Positions 1-10,261 of a DNA stretch of 64,000 nt are shown in pieces (within the stretch, counting starts at the first letter, position 1; every line of letters starts with the position of its first letter). The position numbers and the translations under genes are program-made. Under the pieces are notes generated by a model, which saw only the letters and a list, made by a program, of their open reading frames with translations, did no database searches and was not told where the DNA came from. The stretch comes from Polaromonas sp. (lineage in GTDB: Bacteria > Pseudomonadota > Gammaproteobacteria > Burkholderiales > Burkholderiaceae_C): the NCBI RefSeq assembly GCF_012927455.1, contig NZ_JABBPE010000004.1:92218-156217 (forward strand). The letters run 5' to 3'.

Positions 1-894
1 GAGGCTGCAGCCCAACAACCACGAGCACAAGCAGCTATTGAATTAATAGCACCGGAGATCCCTCCAACACCCGAGGCAGACGCGGCGCCGCTGGCTGGCG
101 AGCCCACCGTGCCGGCCGGGGACAGCCTGCCCGCCCCAAGCACGGACCTAGCTGACGGCCCCGCCGACCCGGCAGGCAGCGTACCGCCCTTAGCGCCCGC
201 CGCCAGTGCCACAGCAGCGCCACCGGCTGGTCCCAGCCAGACGCCGGTCACGGCGATGGCGCTGCCCGCCAGCGCCCGACTGAGCTATGCAATGAACGGC
301 AGCGCCAAGGGGCTGAATTACCGCGCCGATGCCGAGCTGGACTGGAACAATGCCGGCAGCAGCTACGACGCGCGCATGACGGTCAGCGCGCTGTTTTTGG
401 GTTCGCGCAGCCTGACCAGTCGCGGTCAGATAGGCGACCAGGGTCTGGAGCCGCAGCGCTTTTCCGACAAGGCCAGGAGCGAGGTGGCCGCGCATTTCGA
501 GCCAGACAAAAACCTGATCAGCTTTAGTGCCAACACGCCCAGCGTGCCGTGGATCAAAGGCGCGCAAGACCGCGTCAGCGTTTTCCTGCAACTCGGCGGC
601 ATGCTGAAAGGCAACCCGGCGGGCTTTCCGCCCGGCTCCAGCATTTCGATGTACACCGTGGGGCCGCGCGATGCAGACACCTGGACCTTTCTGGTGGAGG
701 CCGAGGAAACCCTGAAATTGCCGTTTGGCGCGCTGAACACCGTCAAGCTGTCGCGCCAGCCCCGGCGTGAGTTCGACCAGAAGGTGGAAATCTGGTATGC
801 GCCCGCCCTGGGCTACCTGCCGGTGCGCAGCAAAATTACCCAGCACAACGGGGATTTCGTCGATCAGCAACTCAGCGCTCTGAACAAATCCTGA
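1..894 (+). CDS. DUF3108 domain-containing protein, 5' end beyond the window
   Basis: ORF 109..894; the same frame is open back to base 1 (EAAAQQPRAQAAIELIAPEIPPTPEADAAP...), so the gene probably starts upstream. C-terminal half resembles DUF3108. Confidence 0.75.
   Translation, partial: EAAAQQPRAQAAIELIAPEIPPTPEADAAPLAGEPTVPAGDSLPAPSTDLADGPADPAGSVPPLAPAASATAAPPAGPSQTPVTAMALPASARLSYAMNGSAKGLNYRADAELDWNNAGSSYDARMTVSALFLGSRSLTSRGQIGDQGLEPQRFSDKARSEVAAHFEPDKNLISFSANTPSVPWIKGAQDRVSVFLQLGGMLKGNPAGFPPGSSISMYTVGPRDADTWTFLVEAEETLKLPFGALNTVKLSRQPRREFDQKVEIWYAPALGYLPVRSKITQHNGDFVDQQLSALNKS
3..51 (+). repeat. ~48-bp interspersed repeat, copy 1 (inside the DUF3108 frame)
   Basis: ggctgcagcccaacaaccacgagcacaagcagctattgaattaatagca. 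Confidence 0.8.
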
Positions 895-1062
895 ATACTG
901 TACTGAACACCGGCGCAAAAACTGGCGCGATGGCTGACGCGCTTAAGGCAAAAAACACGCCATTCCTGTGACTTTTTTCGCACACTTTCTGCAGATAGCG
1001 GCTTACCCTGTCCTCTTGAATTTTGCGTCATCGTTGCTATATGAACGGCAAGGATAAATATC

Positions 1063-1344
1063 ATGCAAATGCTTTACGACTCGGACTCTTTTGTGGTGGT
1101 GCAGATTCACGCGAACGCACCTGAAGAATCGGCGCCCGCCCCTGCCATCCCTGAACTGGCCCGCCACGGCTTTGAAATCGTGGACAAACGCTCCGGCAAA
1201 GAGGTGTATTTGGATGGTTCGTGGGCCGAAATGTTCCAGCAGCGCCTGAGCGCCTGGGCCAAGGACACGCCGACCCAGGAAGAAGTGGAAGAGATGCTTG
1301 AAGGCTACAGCGGCTTGGCGCACACGCCTATTTCCCTGCACTGA
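1063..1344 (+). CDS. DUF3567 domain-containing protein
   Basis: ORF MQMLYDSDSFVVVQIHAN...GFEIVDKRSGKEVYLDGSWAEMFQ, typical of the betaproteobacterial DUF3567 family. Confidence 0.8.
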   Translation: MQMLYDSDSFVVVQIHANAPEESAPAPAIPELARHGFEIVDKRSGKEVYLDGSWAEMFQQRLSAWAKDTPTQEEVEEMLEGYSGLAHTPISLH

Positions 1345-1457
1345 ACTGCGGTCGGCCGCATGCCTTTCCTCAAGGGCTGACGCCTTTTTTTCGAAGACGT
1401 GCGCGCCCAGCCTGCAGGTAGACCGGAAATGAGCCAATCGTGGACAGGTAGCCGATC

Positions 1458-2060
1458 TCAAGCCAGTTCAAATCGGATCATCCGCGCAATCGCCTTTCCC
1501 GAGGTAACCGCAGACGCATGAGCCCAACTACCCATCCGCTCGTTGCCGATTCGCAGCATGCCGGAGTGGTTAAAAATGTTTGCGTCTTCCTTAGGCGATT
1601 GCTGGACAAAACCAAGTCCACGCCGGACACGCTCGATATTTGCTTCCTTGCCGGTCAGGAAGGTCCACCCTTTGCCGACTTTTTGAGCATTCATGTAATT
1701 GCGCAATGCTTCGGGATCGTCATGCAGAGGCGTGAGGGAAATTGAATAGAAATGGATATCCTTCGCAAAATCACCCAAAAGACGTTGCGCTTCCAGGATG
1801 TTTTGCGTCACGGGCGAGCAGATGTCGGTGCAGGCGGTGTACATGAAGTTGATGACGACCTTCTGGTTTTTCAAAACGTCGTCGTAGAACGCCACCTCCT
1901 TGCCGGTGTGCGTCCGCAGCGCCACATTGGGAAAGTGATTTTGACGTATCTGTTCACGCGGGTCCTGCGCGGAAGAGGTCCGTGCAGCGGCCATTGCTCC
2001 GGCACCGGCCAGAGTGACGGCTGCGCCGACGAGCAGGCTTCTTTTTTCAAGATTCATCAT
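1458..2060 (-). CDS. SCO1/SenC family copper chaperone-like protein
   Basis: 200-aa ORF with thioredoxin-like fold signature and CTDIC (CxxxC) motif; N-terminal signal-like segment. Confidence 0.85.
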   Translation of the reverse strand: MMNLEKRSLLVGAAVTLAGAGAMAAARTSSAQDPREQIRQNHFPNVALRTHTGKEVAFYDDVLKNQKVVINFMYTACTDICSPVTQNILEAQRLLGDFAKDIHFYSISLTPLHDDPEALRNYMNAQKVGKGWTFLTGKEANIERVRRGLGFVQQSPKEDANIFNHSGMLRIGNERMGSWAHASAVTSGKAIARMIRFELA

Positions 2061-2110
2061 GGTATTTTCCGAATATTTTGAATGGTGATGAGGTACTTTG
2101 ATGCCACAAG

Positions 2111-3997
2111 TCAGGGGGTTGGATTCGTGTCACCCACGTCCTGAACTGCAAAAAGCAGCATCATGGCGTGATCCTCATGGACCACGTTGTGGCAATGCAT
2201 CGGATACACGCCACGGTAGTCGGAAACTTTGACCACATACTCGACTTGATCCCGTTCACCCAGCCACACCACGTCCTTGCGCGAATACTCCTGCGAAGTG
2301 GCGGTGATGGCAACGCCGTTGCGTTTGACAATTCGTCCTTCAACGAAATGGTTGTGGATCGGATGCGACCAGCCCCAGCCGGTTTTGAATATCCAGCGCT
2401 CGGTGGAGTTGCGCTTCATGGTAAAGCGCACTACATCACAGCTCAGCGGTTGGCCATTGACATTCCATTGACCGTTGCTTTTGTCGAAATCGAACGTGCG
2501 GGTGACTATTGCTGTTTCGAGCGGCGGAAGCGTGATCGGCGCAAAATCCAGGATTGCGGCAGGGTCACGACTCGCGTCCGCCGCTACCGCTCCGATACGG
2601 AACTCGACCAGCACATTGGCCGGATTGCCGGGCGAATTAAGGCTGGACTCCGGACCGTCGCCCTTGGTCTGTACCAGGCGGTTTTCGAGCCACAGCCGGG
2701 TTGCGCCCGGCGCTGCGCCGCCGGCTGCCGTGAGTTTGTTGAAATCAACGATGATGTCCGCGCGCTCGGCCACGGCCAGCTTGACGCTGGTCACCTGAAG
2801 AGGTTTGGGCATCAGATTACCGTCGTTCGTGATCCGCCAGTAGGGAATCGACTGCGCAAGATTGTCCGGATTGGTCAGGAAAAGCTGGTAAAAGCGCGAC
2901 GGCCCCATGTCCAGCAGGCGCAGGCGATACCTGCGTTTGGAGACATTGAAGAATGGCTGCACCTTGCCGTTGACCAGGTACTTGTCGCCCAGATGGCCTG
3001 TGGTGTCGAAGATGTCAAACGCAGCCTGACCAGTGGTGGGGTCGATCGCCAGGTCGGTAAAGATCATCGGAATATCGAACTGCGGAAAGCTCGGCAAGCG
3101 AAAGCCGGTCGTCTCGTCGCCCGTGTCATATTCGTTGAACAGGATATGAAACCCTGCCAGGCCTTTGTAGACGTTTTCTGCGGTATGGCCTTCGCGGTGG
3201 TCGTGATACCACAGCGTTCCCAGCGTTTCACGCACATCTCCGTCGGGCGTTCCCGTGTTGGTAAAGCCCGCACGCTTCATGTTGTAGTAGTAGTCATAGT
3301 ACTGGCCGGGAAAGTAGAACCGACCCTGCGTCAGCGGGTTTTCCGCCGTTGCACCCAGGCCCGGATCACACGGCCCGCCATCACTGTCCGGCGCGGAGTG
3401 GAAATTGTGCGTGTGCGTCGAAATCTGGTTTTTGCCGAAGCCGCCGCTAGCTGCCCCGGTTGGCAGGTTGTTGAAACGGCGCACCAGAACCGCTGTATTG
3501 GCGCCCGCCTGATACCGGCTCACGATGGTTGGCATCGGCGTCATCGGCTTGTCCGTACTCAGGTCGGAGCCACCGAGATTGGCGCCCCAGAAATTCACTT
3601 GCGGCTGCAAATTCGGATGGATCGACACCGCTGGAACTGCGCCGAAACGCTGGGCAAAAAATTGTTGTGGCGGATTCAGGCTACGGAACTGGTGCGACTC
3701 GCCACGGCCTTCGTAGGGAATGCCAGTAGCCGGGTTTACAGCGCGGTTCGGTGCCTCGGTGGGTTGCTGGGCAAAGGCCGGATCGGTCAACGGTCGCTGC
3801 GGCAGCAACGGCGTGACCGGCATTGCCTCCAGGAACGGTGTTGTTGCCGGGCTGCCGTTCCATGGCAACCCATTCCGCGTCCAGGCCCCAGCGACACCGG
3901 CAAAGGCGGCAGACGTCGCTGCTACACCCACCTGTAGGGCAATACGGCGTCCGGGACTATTCAGAGCTTCTACAGGTGAAAGAAACTTGTTGTTCAT
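2111..3997 (-). CDS. Multicopper oxidase (laccase/bilirubin-oxidase/CotA-like)
   Basis: 628 aa; copper motifs HTHNFH, WYHDH, HPIHNH and HCHNVVHEDHAM present. Confidence 0.9.
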   Translation of the reverse strand: MNNKFLSPVEALNSPGRRIALQVGVAATSAAFAGVAGAWTRNGLPWNGSPATTPFLEAMPVTPLLPQRPLTDPAFAQQPTEAPNRAVNPATGIPYEGRGESHQFRSLNPPQQFFAQRFGAVPAVSIHPNLQPQVNFWGANLGGSDLSTDKPMTPMPTIVSRYQAGANTAVLVRRFNNLPTGAASGGFGKNQISTHTHNFHSAPDSDGGPCDPGLGATAENPLTQGRFYFPGQYYDYYYNMKRAGFTNTGTPDGDVRETLGTLWYHDHREGHTAENVYKGLAGFHILFNEYDTGDETTGFRLPSFPQFDIPMIFTDLAIDPTTGQAAFDIFDTTGHLGDKYLVNGKVQPFFNVSKRRYRLRLLDMGPSRFYQLFLTNPDNLAQSIPYWRITNDGNLMPKPLQVTSVKLAVAERADIIVDFNKLTAAGGAAPGATRLWLENRLVQTKGDGPESSLNSPGNPANVLVEFRIGAVAADASRDPAAILDFAPITLPPLETAIVTRTFDFDKSNGQWNVNGQPLSCDVVRFTMKRNSTERWIFKTGWGWSHPIHNHFVEGRIVKRNGVAITATSQEYSRKDVVWLGERDQVEYVVKVSDYRGVYPMHCHNVVHEDHAMMLLFAVQDVGDTNPTP

Positions 3998-4159
3998 TTT
4001 TGGCTTGCCTTTTCATTTCATTTCAGTTGGTACGCGGTACGCAGTGAAAATTGAACTTTCACTGTTTCGATTTCAATTGAAAGCGAACGTGAGCGGTACC
4101 AGAAATGCACCAAGTTTTTTGGCGGAATATTCCTTATCGCACGGCAGTTTTTTCTCACA

Positions 4160-4447
4160 ATGCGCGCGCAGCACCTTTTGATTGATGCAAGAACCGTTTC
4201 AGATGCAGTTGCGGGTCGAACCGGCCTGCCTGCGCAGGGTGATCCGCGGCTGCTCGGGCAGGTGCTCGACAACTTGCCGGGCAATGGCTGGGAGTTCAGC
4301 GCCGGGCGGGCTTGCACCCGCATCGCTTTCGGCCGGCAAGCGGGCCGCGCAGGTGAGCCGGTTTACTTTGTGCGCGACAGCGGCGCCGGGTTTGACCTGG
4401 CCCAAAAACTGTTCGCGGCCTTTCAGCGCCTGCATAGGGAAAAATGA
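4160..4447 (+). pseudogene. Fragment of a sensor histidine kinase HATPase domain
   Basis: ORF retains degenerate N-box ([22 protein letters not shown]) and G1-like VRDSGAGFD...[11 protein letters not shown], then stops; dimerisation domain and G2 box missing. Confidence 0.65.
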
Positions 4448-4499
4448 AGGCGCATCAATAACCGCCTGAGCCGTGGCGTTTTGAAACCGCAGCTTTTAT

Positions 4500-5705
4500 T
4501 TACCGCTTTTCCAGGTAAAGCCAGCGGTACATCGGCTCTGCCAGCAGCAGCACCGCCGCCAGCCGCGTGACATGAAACGCCGTCACCACTGGCACCCCAA
4601 GCTGCAGCACCTTGGCGGTGATGGCCATCTCGGCAATGCCCCCCGGCGAAGTCCCCAACAACAGCGTCGCCCAGTGCAACTGGGTGACCTTTGCCAGCAG
4701 CCAGGCCAGGCCGGCGCACAACACAATCATGGCGACCGTGGCCAGCGCCACCGAAGCCAGCCAGCGCGGCGCCATATGCACAAAGCCACGGGTAAAGCGC
4801 ACCCCCAGGCTGATGCCAATCAGCAGTTGCGCGGCATTGCTCAGGCCTTGCGGCAGCGCTGACAGCGTGATGCCGCTGGCCGTCAGCAGCAAGGCAACGG
4901 TGAGCGCGCCAATAAACCACGGGTTGGTACGCTTGAGCTTGAGCATCAGCCAGCACCCGCCGCCCGTCAGCACGGCCAGCAGCGCCAGCCCAGGCGCGCT
5001 CACTTCGCGCGCCCCCGGCAGCGTGCTGTCCAGGCCGTGCAACCCCGCCCACTGAAAACCGAAGGGAATGATCAGCGTGACCAGCAGCACGCGCAGGCTG
5101 TGCGCCGAGGCCACCAGATCGGTCTGCGCGCCGTGGCGCTCACCCATCAGCGTCATTTCCGAAGCGGCCCCTATGGGCGCTGCAAAGTAGGTGGTGGTGC
5201 GCGACAAGTCCAACACATGAAATTTCGCGCGCCACGCTGAAGGCGCCACCCCGACCGAGCCGGGCCGGTGGTGCAGCCAATAAAGCCACTCGCCGAAAAC
5301 CAGCCCAAGTGCCAGCGCCCAGACAATATTGAGCGCAATCGCCCACCACAGGCCGGCCACCAGCGCGACGACTTGCGGCGTGAAATACAGGCCGAGCGCG
5401 CAGCCGATGATCCATTGGCCGGCATTGCGCAGCGGTATCCAGCTGGCGGTCGGGCCGCCCAGCATGGACGCTGCGGCCGTCAGCACCAGCGGACCGATCA
5501 TCCAGGGCAGCGGAGTCCCCAGCATCACGCACAAGCGGGCTGCAGCCCAGGCCAGCAGCAGCGTGCCGATAACCCGGGCGATGGGCGCTTTTGAAAGCAG
5601 GGAAAATCGTGTGGCGGTTTTAAAAGGCATGAAACTTAGTGGAAAACCGGCGGACAGGTAGGACAACAGAGCAATCTGACTGGATTTGGGGTAGAACCGC
5701 CGCAA
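4500..5705 (-). CDS. AbrB family membrane protein (AbrB duplication domains)
   Basis: 401-aa hydrophobic ORF with repeated AbrB-type segments (GTPLPWMIGPLVLTAA..., LLGTSPGGIAEMAITAKVL). Confidence 0.85.
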   Translation of the reverse strand: MRRFYPKSSQIALLSYLSAGFPLSFMPFKTATRFSLLSKAPIARVIGTLLLAWAAARLCVMLGTPLPWMIGPLVLTAAASMLGGPTASWIPLRNAGQWIIGCALGLYFTPQVVALVAGLWWAIALNIVWALALGLVFGEWLYWLHHRPGSVGVAPSAWRAKFHVLDLSRTTTYFAAPIGAASEMTLMGERHGAQTDLVASAHSLRVLLVTLIIPFGFQWAGLHGLDSTLPGAREVSAPGLALLAVLTGGGCWLMLKLKRTNPWFIGALTVALLLTASGITLSALPQGLSNAAQLLIGISLGVRFTRGFVHMAPRWLASVALATVAMIVLCAGLAWLLAKVTQLHWATLLLGTSPGGIAEMAITAKVLQLGVPVVTAFHVTRLAAVLLLAEPMYRWLYLEKR

Positions 5706-5766
5706 AACCGGGGTTAAACCGGGCTTACACCGGGTTGATACGCACGCAAAGCATTAGTATCCACCG

Positions 5767-6690
5767 ATGTCTTACATCCATCCAAAATTGAAATTACTTG
5801 CTTCCTCACCACGCACCACGTGTTTTGCGCTTTGCGCCGCTGCGCTGCTGCTGGCTGGCGGCTGCGCCGGCCGCCCCGAGGCGCCCATCCTCCAGTTGTC
5901 TAGCGGCAGCGCCGCCGCGGCCATCAGTAGCCGGCTCAATGCCGTGCTGCCTGCCGATGTGCTGCTGCTGGGTGAGCAGCACGATGCGAAGGAACACCAG
6001 CAGATCGAGCAGCAAGTGATTGCCGATCTGGCGGGGCGCGGCCTGCTGGCAGCGGTGGCGCTGGAGATGGCCGATACCAGACTGAGCACAGCCGCGCTCA
6101 AACCCAGCGCGACCGAGCAGCAGACCCGCGATGCGCTGAAATGGAACGACAAGGGCTGGAAGTGGGAGGCTTATGGACCGGCGGTGATGACGGCGGTGCG
6201 CGCCGGCGTGCCGGTGCTGGGCGCCAATTTGCCGCGCACCGAGCTGCAAGCCAGCATGGCCGACAGCACGCTGGACGTTTTATTGCCGGGACCGGCGCTG
6301 AAAACGCAGCAGCAAAGCATCCGCATCGGCCACTGCAACATGCTGCCGGAAAGCCAGATCGCGCCCATGACGCGCATTCAGATTGCCAAGGACGTGACCA
6401 TGGCCAACACGCTGAGCCAGGCGGCCCTTCCCGGCAAGGTGGTGGTGCTGCTGACGGGCAGTGGCCATGCCGACCGCCTGCTGGGCGTGCCGCTGCATCT
6501 GCGGGCCGACCTGACAACCAAGTCGGTTTTGCTGCGCGCCGTGAATGCCCACGGCGACGGGCCGAAGGCGGCTTTTGACAGCATCTGGCCGACGCCGGCC
6601 GTGCCCGAGGTTGACTACTGCGCCGGGCTCAAGGATCAACTGGCGCCGGCCGTCAAACCCAAGCCCGCCGGCGCCATGACCCCAAATTAA
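5767..6690 (+). CDS. ChaN family lipoprotein
   Basis: Lipobox LLLAGGCAG; LLLGEQHD motif and ChaN-like layout. Confidence 0.85.
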   Translation: MSYIHPKLKLLASSPRTTCFALCAAALLLAGGCAGRPEAPILQLSSGSAAAAISSRLNAVLPADVLLLGEQHDAKEHQQIEQQVIADLAGRGLLAAVALEMADTRLSTAALKPSATEQQTRDALKWNDKGWKWEAYGPAVMTAVRAGVPVLGANLPRTELQASMADSTLDVLLPGPALKTQQQSIRIGHCNMLPESQIAPMTRIQIAKDVTMANTLSQAALPGKVVVLLTGSGHADRLLGVPLHLRADLTTKSVLLRAVNAHGDGPKAAFDSIWPTPAVPEVDYCAGLKDQLAPAVKPKPAGAMTPN

Positions 6691-6741
6691 GCCAAAACCT
6701 GCCGGAGTGAGTCGTCTTGGGCGGGGCCGTGCGGCCGGCGC

Positions 6742-8082
6742 TCAGGCGTTCTTGCGAATGGAAGCGGCCACCACCTCGACAATGCGCTCGATGTGCTCTT
6801 TCTCAATGATGTAGGGCGGGCAGATCACGATGTTTTCACCGGCCGGTCGCACCAGCACGCCGTGGTGGTAGCAGTCCATGAAAATGTCATAGGCGCGCTT
6901 GCCCGGTGCGCCGCTAATTGATGACAGCTCGACCGCGCCCGCCAGCCCGAGGCTGCGAATGCCGATCACGTTGGGCAGGCCCTTGAAGCCGCTGTGCACG
7001 GCGTCGCCCAACAACTTTCCCATCTCGCCGGCGCGTTCAAAAAGTTTGTCCTGCTTGAACAAAGTGAGCGTGGCGATGGCCGCCGCGCACGCCACCGGGT
7101 GGCCCGAGTAGGTGTAGCCATGAAAGAACTCCACCGCATAGTCGGGGCTGTTGGCATTGGCATTCATCATGGTGTCGTAAATGCGGTCCGAGCAGATCAC
7201 GCCGCCCAGCGGAATCACGCCGTTGGTCACGCATTTGGCAAAATTCAGCATGTCCGGCACCACGCCGTAATAGTCGGCGCCGAAGTTGCAGCCCAGCCGG
7301 CCAAAGCCGGTGATGACCTCGTCAAAAATCAGCAGGATGCCGTGCTTGTCGCAGATCTCCCGCAAGCGCTTCAGGTAGCCCTTGGGCGGCAGGTACCAGC
7401 CGGCACTGCCAGCCACCGGCTCGACAATAACGGCCGCCACATTGCTGGCGTCGTGCAGCGGCAGGATGCGGTTTTCCAGCTCCAGCAAAATGTCTTCCTG
7501 CCACACCGGCTCTGCACCATTGATATAGGCATGGTTGACTGGGTCATGGATGAAGCGCATGTGGTCAACGCGCGGCAGCATGGCCGAACCATAGACCTTG
7601 CGGTTGGCCGGAATGCCGCCCACGCTCATGCCGCCAAAGCCGACGCCGTGGTAGCCCTTCTCGCGGCCAATGAATACATTGCGGTGCCCCTCGCCGCGAG
7701 CGCGGTGGTAGGCCAGCGCTACTTTCAGCGAGGTATCAGCCGCCTCTGAGCCGGAATTGCAAAACAGCACCTTGTTCAGGTCGCCCGGCGCCATGGCGGC
7801 AATCATTTCGGCGGCCTTGAACGCCTGGTCGTTGCTGGCCTGAAACGCCGTCGCATAGTCCAGCGTGTCGAGCTGCTTCTTGATGGCTTCATTGATGGGC
7901 TTGCGGTTGTGCCCGGCACCCACGCACCACAGACTTGAAATGCCGTCCAGCACCTGACGACCGTCGTGCGTCGTGAAGTGCATGCCGTCGGCAGCCACGA
8001 AAATACGCGGATCTTTCTTGAAGCTGCGATTGGGGGTAAAGGGCAACCAGTGGTGATCCATGTTGAAGTCTTGATAGGCCAT
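6742..8082 (-). CDS. Aspartate aminotransferase family protein (omega-amino acid:pyruvate aminotransferase type)
   Basis: Class III PLP aminotransferase (DEVITGFGRLG, YTYSGHPVACAAA). Start MAYQDFNMDHHW at 8082 preferred over the 8760 ORF start, which overlaps purU. Confidence 0.9.
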   Translation of the reverse strand: MAYQDFNMDHHWLPFTPNRSFKKDPRIFVAADGMHFTTHDGRQVLDGISSLWCVGAGHNRKPINEAIKKQLDTLDYATAFQASNDQAFKAAEMIAAMAPGDLNKVLFCNSGSEAADTSLKVALAYHRARGEGHRNVFIGREKGYHGVGFGGMSVGGIPANRKVYGSAMLPRVDHMRFIHDPVNHAYINGAEPVWQEDILLELENRILPLHDASNVAAVIVEPVAGSAGWYLPPKGYLKRLREICDKHGILLIFDEVITGFGRLGCNFGADYYGVVPDMLNFAKCVTNGVIPLGGVICSDRIYDTMMNANANSPDYAVEFFHGYTYSGHPVACAAAIATLTLFKQDKLFERAGEMGKLLGDAVHSGFKGLPNVIGIRSLGLAGAVELSSISGAPGKRAYDIFMDCYHHGVLVRPAGENIVICPPYIIEKEHIERIVEVVAASIRKNA

Positions 8083-8244
8083 GTCGGTCTCCTGCGTCAG
8101 TTGGTGTTGAAGATGCTCGAATGCGAGGCAGACCTGCATTCTGGCACTCTTGCGGCTGGCATACGGCTGGCATACGGCTGGCAACTCGCCGCTGACCGGC
8201 CCAGAAGCGCGTTGGCGAACGCCACCTGCGACAATCCATCCCCT

Positions 8245-9093
8245 ATGAATCACGCTTATATCCTGACCCTGTCCTGCCCCGACCGCAGGGGTATTGTTCA
8301 TGCCGTGTCCGGTTTCCTGTTCGAAAACGGCGGCAATATTGAAGAGGCCGCGCAATTCAACGACCATGACACGGGCCTGTTTTTCATGCGCGTGCAGTTT
8401 GCCTGCGAGCAGTTGGCGCACGAGCAACTGTCCGCCCGGCTGGCGGTCTTTGCCGAGCCTTTCCAGATGGAGTGGAAGCTGCACGACAGCGCGCAGCCGA
8501 TGCGCACCGTCATTCTGGTCAGCAAGGAAGGCCATTGCCTGAACGACCTGCTGTTTCGTGTCAAGTCGGGCCTGCTGCCGCTGGACATCCGCGCCATCGT
8601 CTCCAACCACCGCGAGTTCTACCAGCTCGCGGCCAGCTACAACATCGCTTTTCACCACCTTCCGGTGACGGCGGCGGGCAAAGCGCAGGTCGAGGCCAGG
8701 CAGCTGGAGATCATCGAGTCCGAAGGCGCCGAGCTGGTGGTGCTGGCGCGTTATATGCAAATCCTCTCACCCGCGCTGTGCGGCAAGCTGGCGGGCCGGG
8801 CCATCAACATCCACCACTCGTTTCTGCCCAGCTTCAAGGGCGCCAAGCCTTACTACCAGGCGCATGACCGCGGCGTCAAGCTGATAGGCGCCACCGCCCA
8901 CTATGTGACGGCCAATCTCGATGAAGGCCCGATCATCGAGCAGGATGTGGCGCGCGCCGACCACAGCAAGACGGTGGAAGACCTGACCGCCATGGGCCGC
9001 GACACCGAGAGCCAGGTGCTGGCGCGGGCGGTAAAATGGCACAGTGAACACCGGGTTCTCCTCAATGGTCACAAAACTGTTATTTTTAAGTAA
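8245..9093 (+). CDS. purU: Formyltetrahydrofolate deformylase
   Basis: MNHAYILTLSCPDRRGIVHAVSGFLF ACT domain plus formyl transferase core (INIHHSFLPSFKGAKPYYQAHDRGVKLIGATAHYVT). Start at 8245 chosen. Confidence 0.92.
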   Translation: MNHAYILTLSCPDRRGIVHAVSGFLFENGGNIEEAAQFNDHDTGLFFMRVQFACEQLAHEQLSARLAVFAEPFQMEWKLHDSAQPMRTVILVSKEGHCLNDLLFRVKSGLLPLDIRAIVSNHREFYQLAASYNIAFHHLPVTAAGKAQVEARQLEIIESEGAELVVLARYMQILSPALCGKLAGRAINIHHSFLPSFKGAKPYYQAHDRGVKLIGATAHYVTANLDEGPIIEQDVARADHSKTVEDLTAMGRDTESQVLARAVKWHSEHRVLLNGHKTVIFK

Positions 9094-9215
9094 CCCCCAC
9101 GCTCCCCACTGCGTGTGGTTCGCTGCCCCCCGAGGGGGCCCTGCGCCTGCGGCCCGGCGAAGCCGGTTCCGCGGCCCCTGCTGGGGGGATGCGGGGGCGG
9201 GCTGGCGGCCGTTGG
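9091..9215 (+). repeat. GC-rich REP-like element between purU and lysR
   Basis: acccccacgctcc...ttcgctgccccccgagggggccctgcgcctgcggcccggcgaagccgg...ggcccctgctgggggg. Confidence 0.75.
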
Positions 9216-9243
9216 CCTGCTCCTTTGCGAGTCGCTACTAAAT

Positions 9244-10143
9244 ATGGCCAGCGCAGCGCGCATTCCCCCGATTCAGTGCCTGCTGACCTTTGAAGCGCTG
9301 GCGCGACTGCGCAGCGTGACCCAGTCGGCCGAAGAGCTTTGCGTGACGCCCAGCGCGGTCAGCCACCGCGTCAAGCAGCTCGAGCAAATCATCGGAACCA
9401 AGCTGTTTGGCCGGGCCGATTTTTCGCTGACCACTGAAGGCAGCGAGTACCTGGCGCATGTGCGCGAGGGCCTGGCCACACTGCAAAAATTTCCCGGCGC
9501 GGCCGGCCAAAGCGCCACCCCGGGCAAACGCAAGCTGCGGCTCGCCGTCACGCCCACTTTTGCGCGCTCCATTTTGATTCCACGGCTGCGCCAGTTTACC
9601 GACGCCTACCCCGAGATCGACCTGACGCTGCAGGTGTCGATTCCGCTGCTCGATGTGGTGGCCGAAGACGCCGACCTGATGGTGCGCTTCGGCGCCGGGC
9701 GTTATGCCGATGTCGAGCATGTCTGCCTGATGCAGGACGAAGTGGCGCCGCTGGCCTCGCCCACCTTCGTGCGCGAGCATGGGCCCTTCGAGGCGGCCGA
9801 GGACCTCGAGGGGGAAAGCCTGCTGCGCTCGCCGCTGGAGCCCTGGCGCACCTGGTTTACCGCCCACCAGCTCGACTGGCCTGAACCGCAGGACGGCTCT
9901 CAGTTCAATGACATCGGCCTGATGTGCGACGCCGCCGCCGCCGGCATGGGCATTGGCCTGGTCCGTCTGAAACTGGGCGCACCCTGGCTGGAAAACGGTT
10001 CGCTGGTCCGCCTAGGCAACAACGCCGTATTTGGCAGCAACACGGCCAGCCCGCACGCGCATTACCTGTGCTGGCGCACCGGCACCATGGACCGCTGGGA
10101 GTGCACCGCGTTTGCCGACTGGCTGCGCAAGAGCCTGGGCTAG
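9244..10143 (+). CDS. LysR family transcriptional regulator (GcvA-like)
   Basis: N-terminal HTH IPPIQCLLTFEALARLRSVTQSAEELCVTPSAVSHRVKQLE; start at 9244 downstream of the intergenic repeat. Confidence 0.88.
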   Translation: MASAARIPPIQCLLTFEALARLRSVTQSAEELCVTPSAVSHRVKQLEQIIGTKLFGRADFSLTTEGSEYLAHVREGLATLQKFPGAAGQSATPGKRKLRLAVTPTFARSILIPRLRQFTDAYPEIDLTLQVSIPLLDVVAEDADLMVRFGAGRYADVEHVCLMQDEVAPLASPTFVREHGPFEAAEDLEGESLLRSPLEPWRTWFTAHQLDWPEPQDGSQFNDIGLMCDAAAAGMGIGLVRLKLGAPWLENGSLVRLGNNAVFGSNTASPHAHYLCWRTGTMDRWECTAFADWLRKSLG

Positions 10144-10178
10144 CGCCAGCTGCTGCACTTCAATTATTTGGTAAAACT

Positions 10179-10228
10179 GGCTGTAGCCCAATAACCACGG
10201 GCGCAAGAAGCTATATTATTAATAGCAA
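10179..10228 (+). repeat. ~48-bp interspersed repeat, copy 2
   Basis: ggctgtagcccaataaccacgggcgcaagaagctatattattaatagcaa. Confidence 0.85.
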
Positions 10229-10261
10229 ACCAGGCGCTGACCGGCGTGATTCCGGCAACGG

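Noticed and set aside
2168-3937. 589-aa plus-strand ORF antisense to the multicopper oxidase
   Set aside because: The opposite strand encodes a clear multicopper oxidase with all copper motifs; long antisense frames are common in GC-rich DNA and this one has no recognisable domain.
8083-8760. Long N-terminal extension of the aminotransferase ORF
   Set aside because: It would overlap purU on the opposite strand; homologous sequence begins at MAYQDFNMDHHW (8082).
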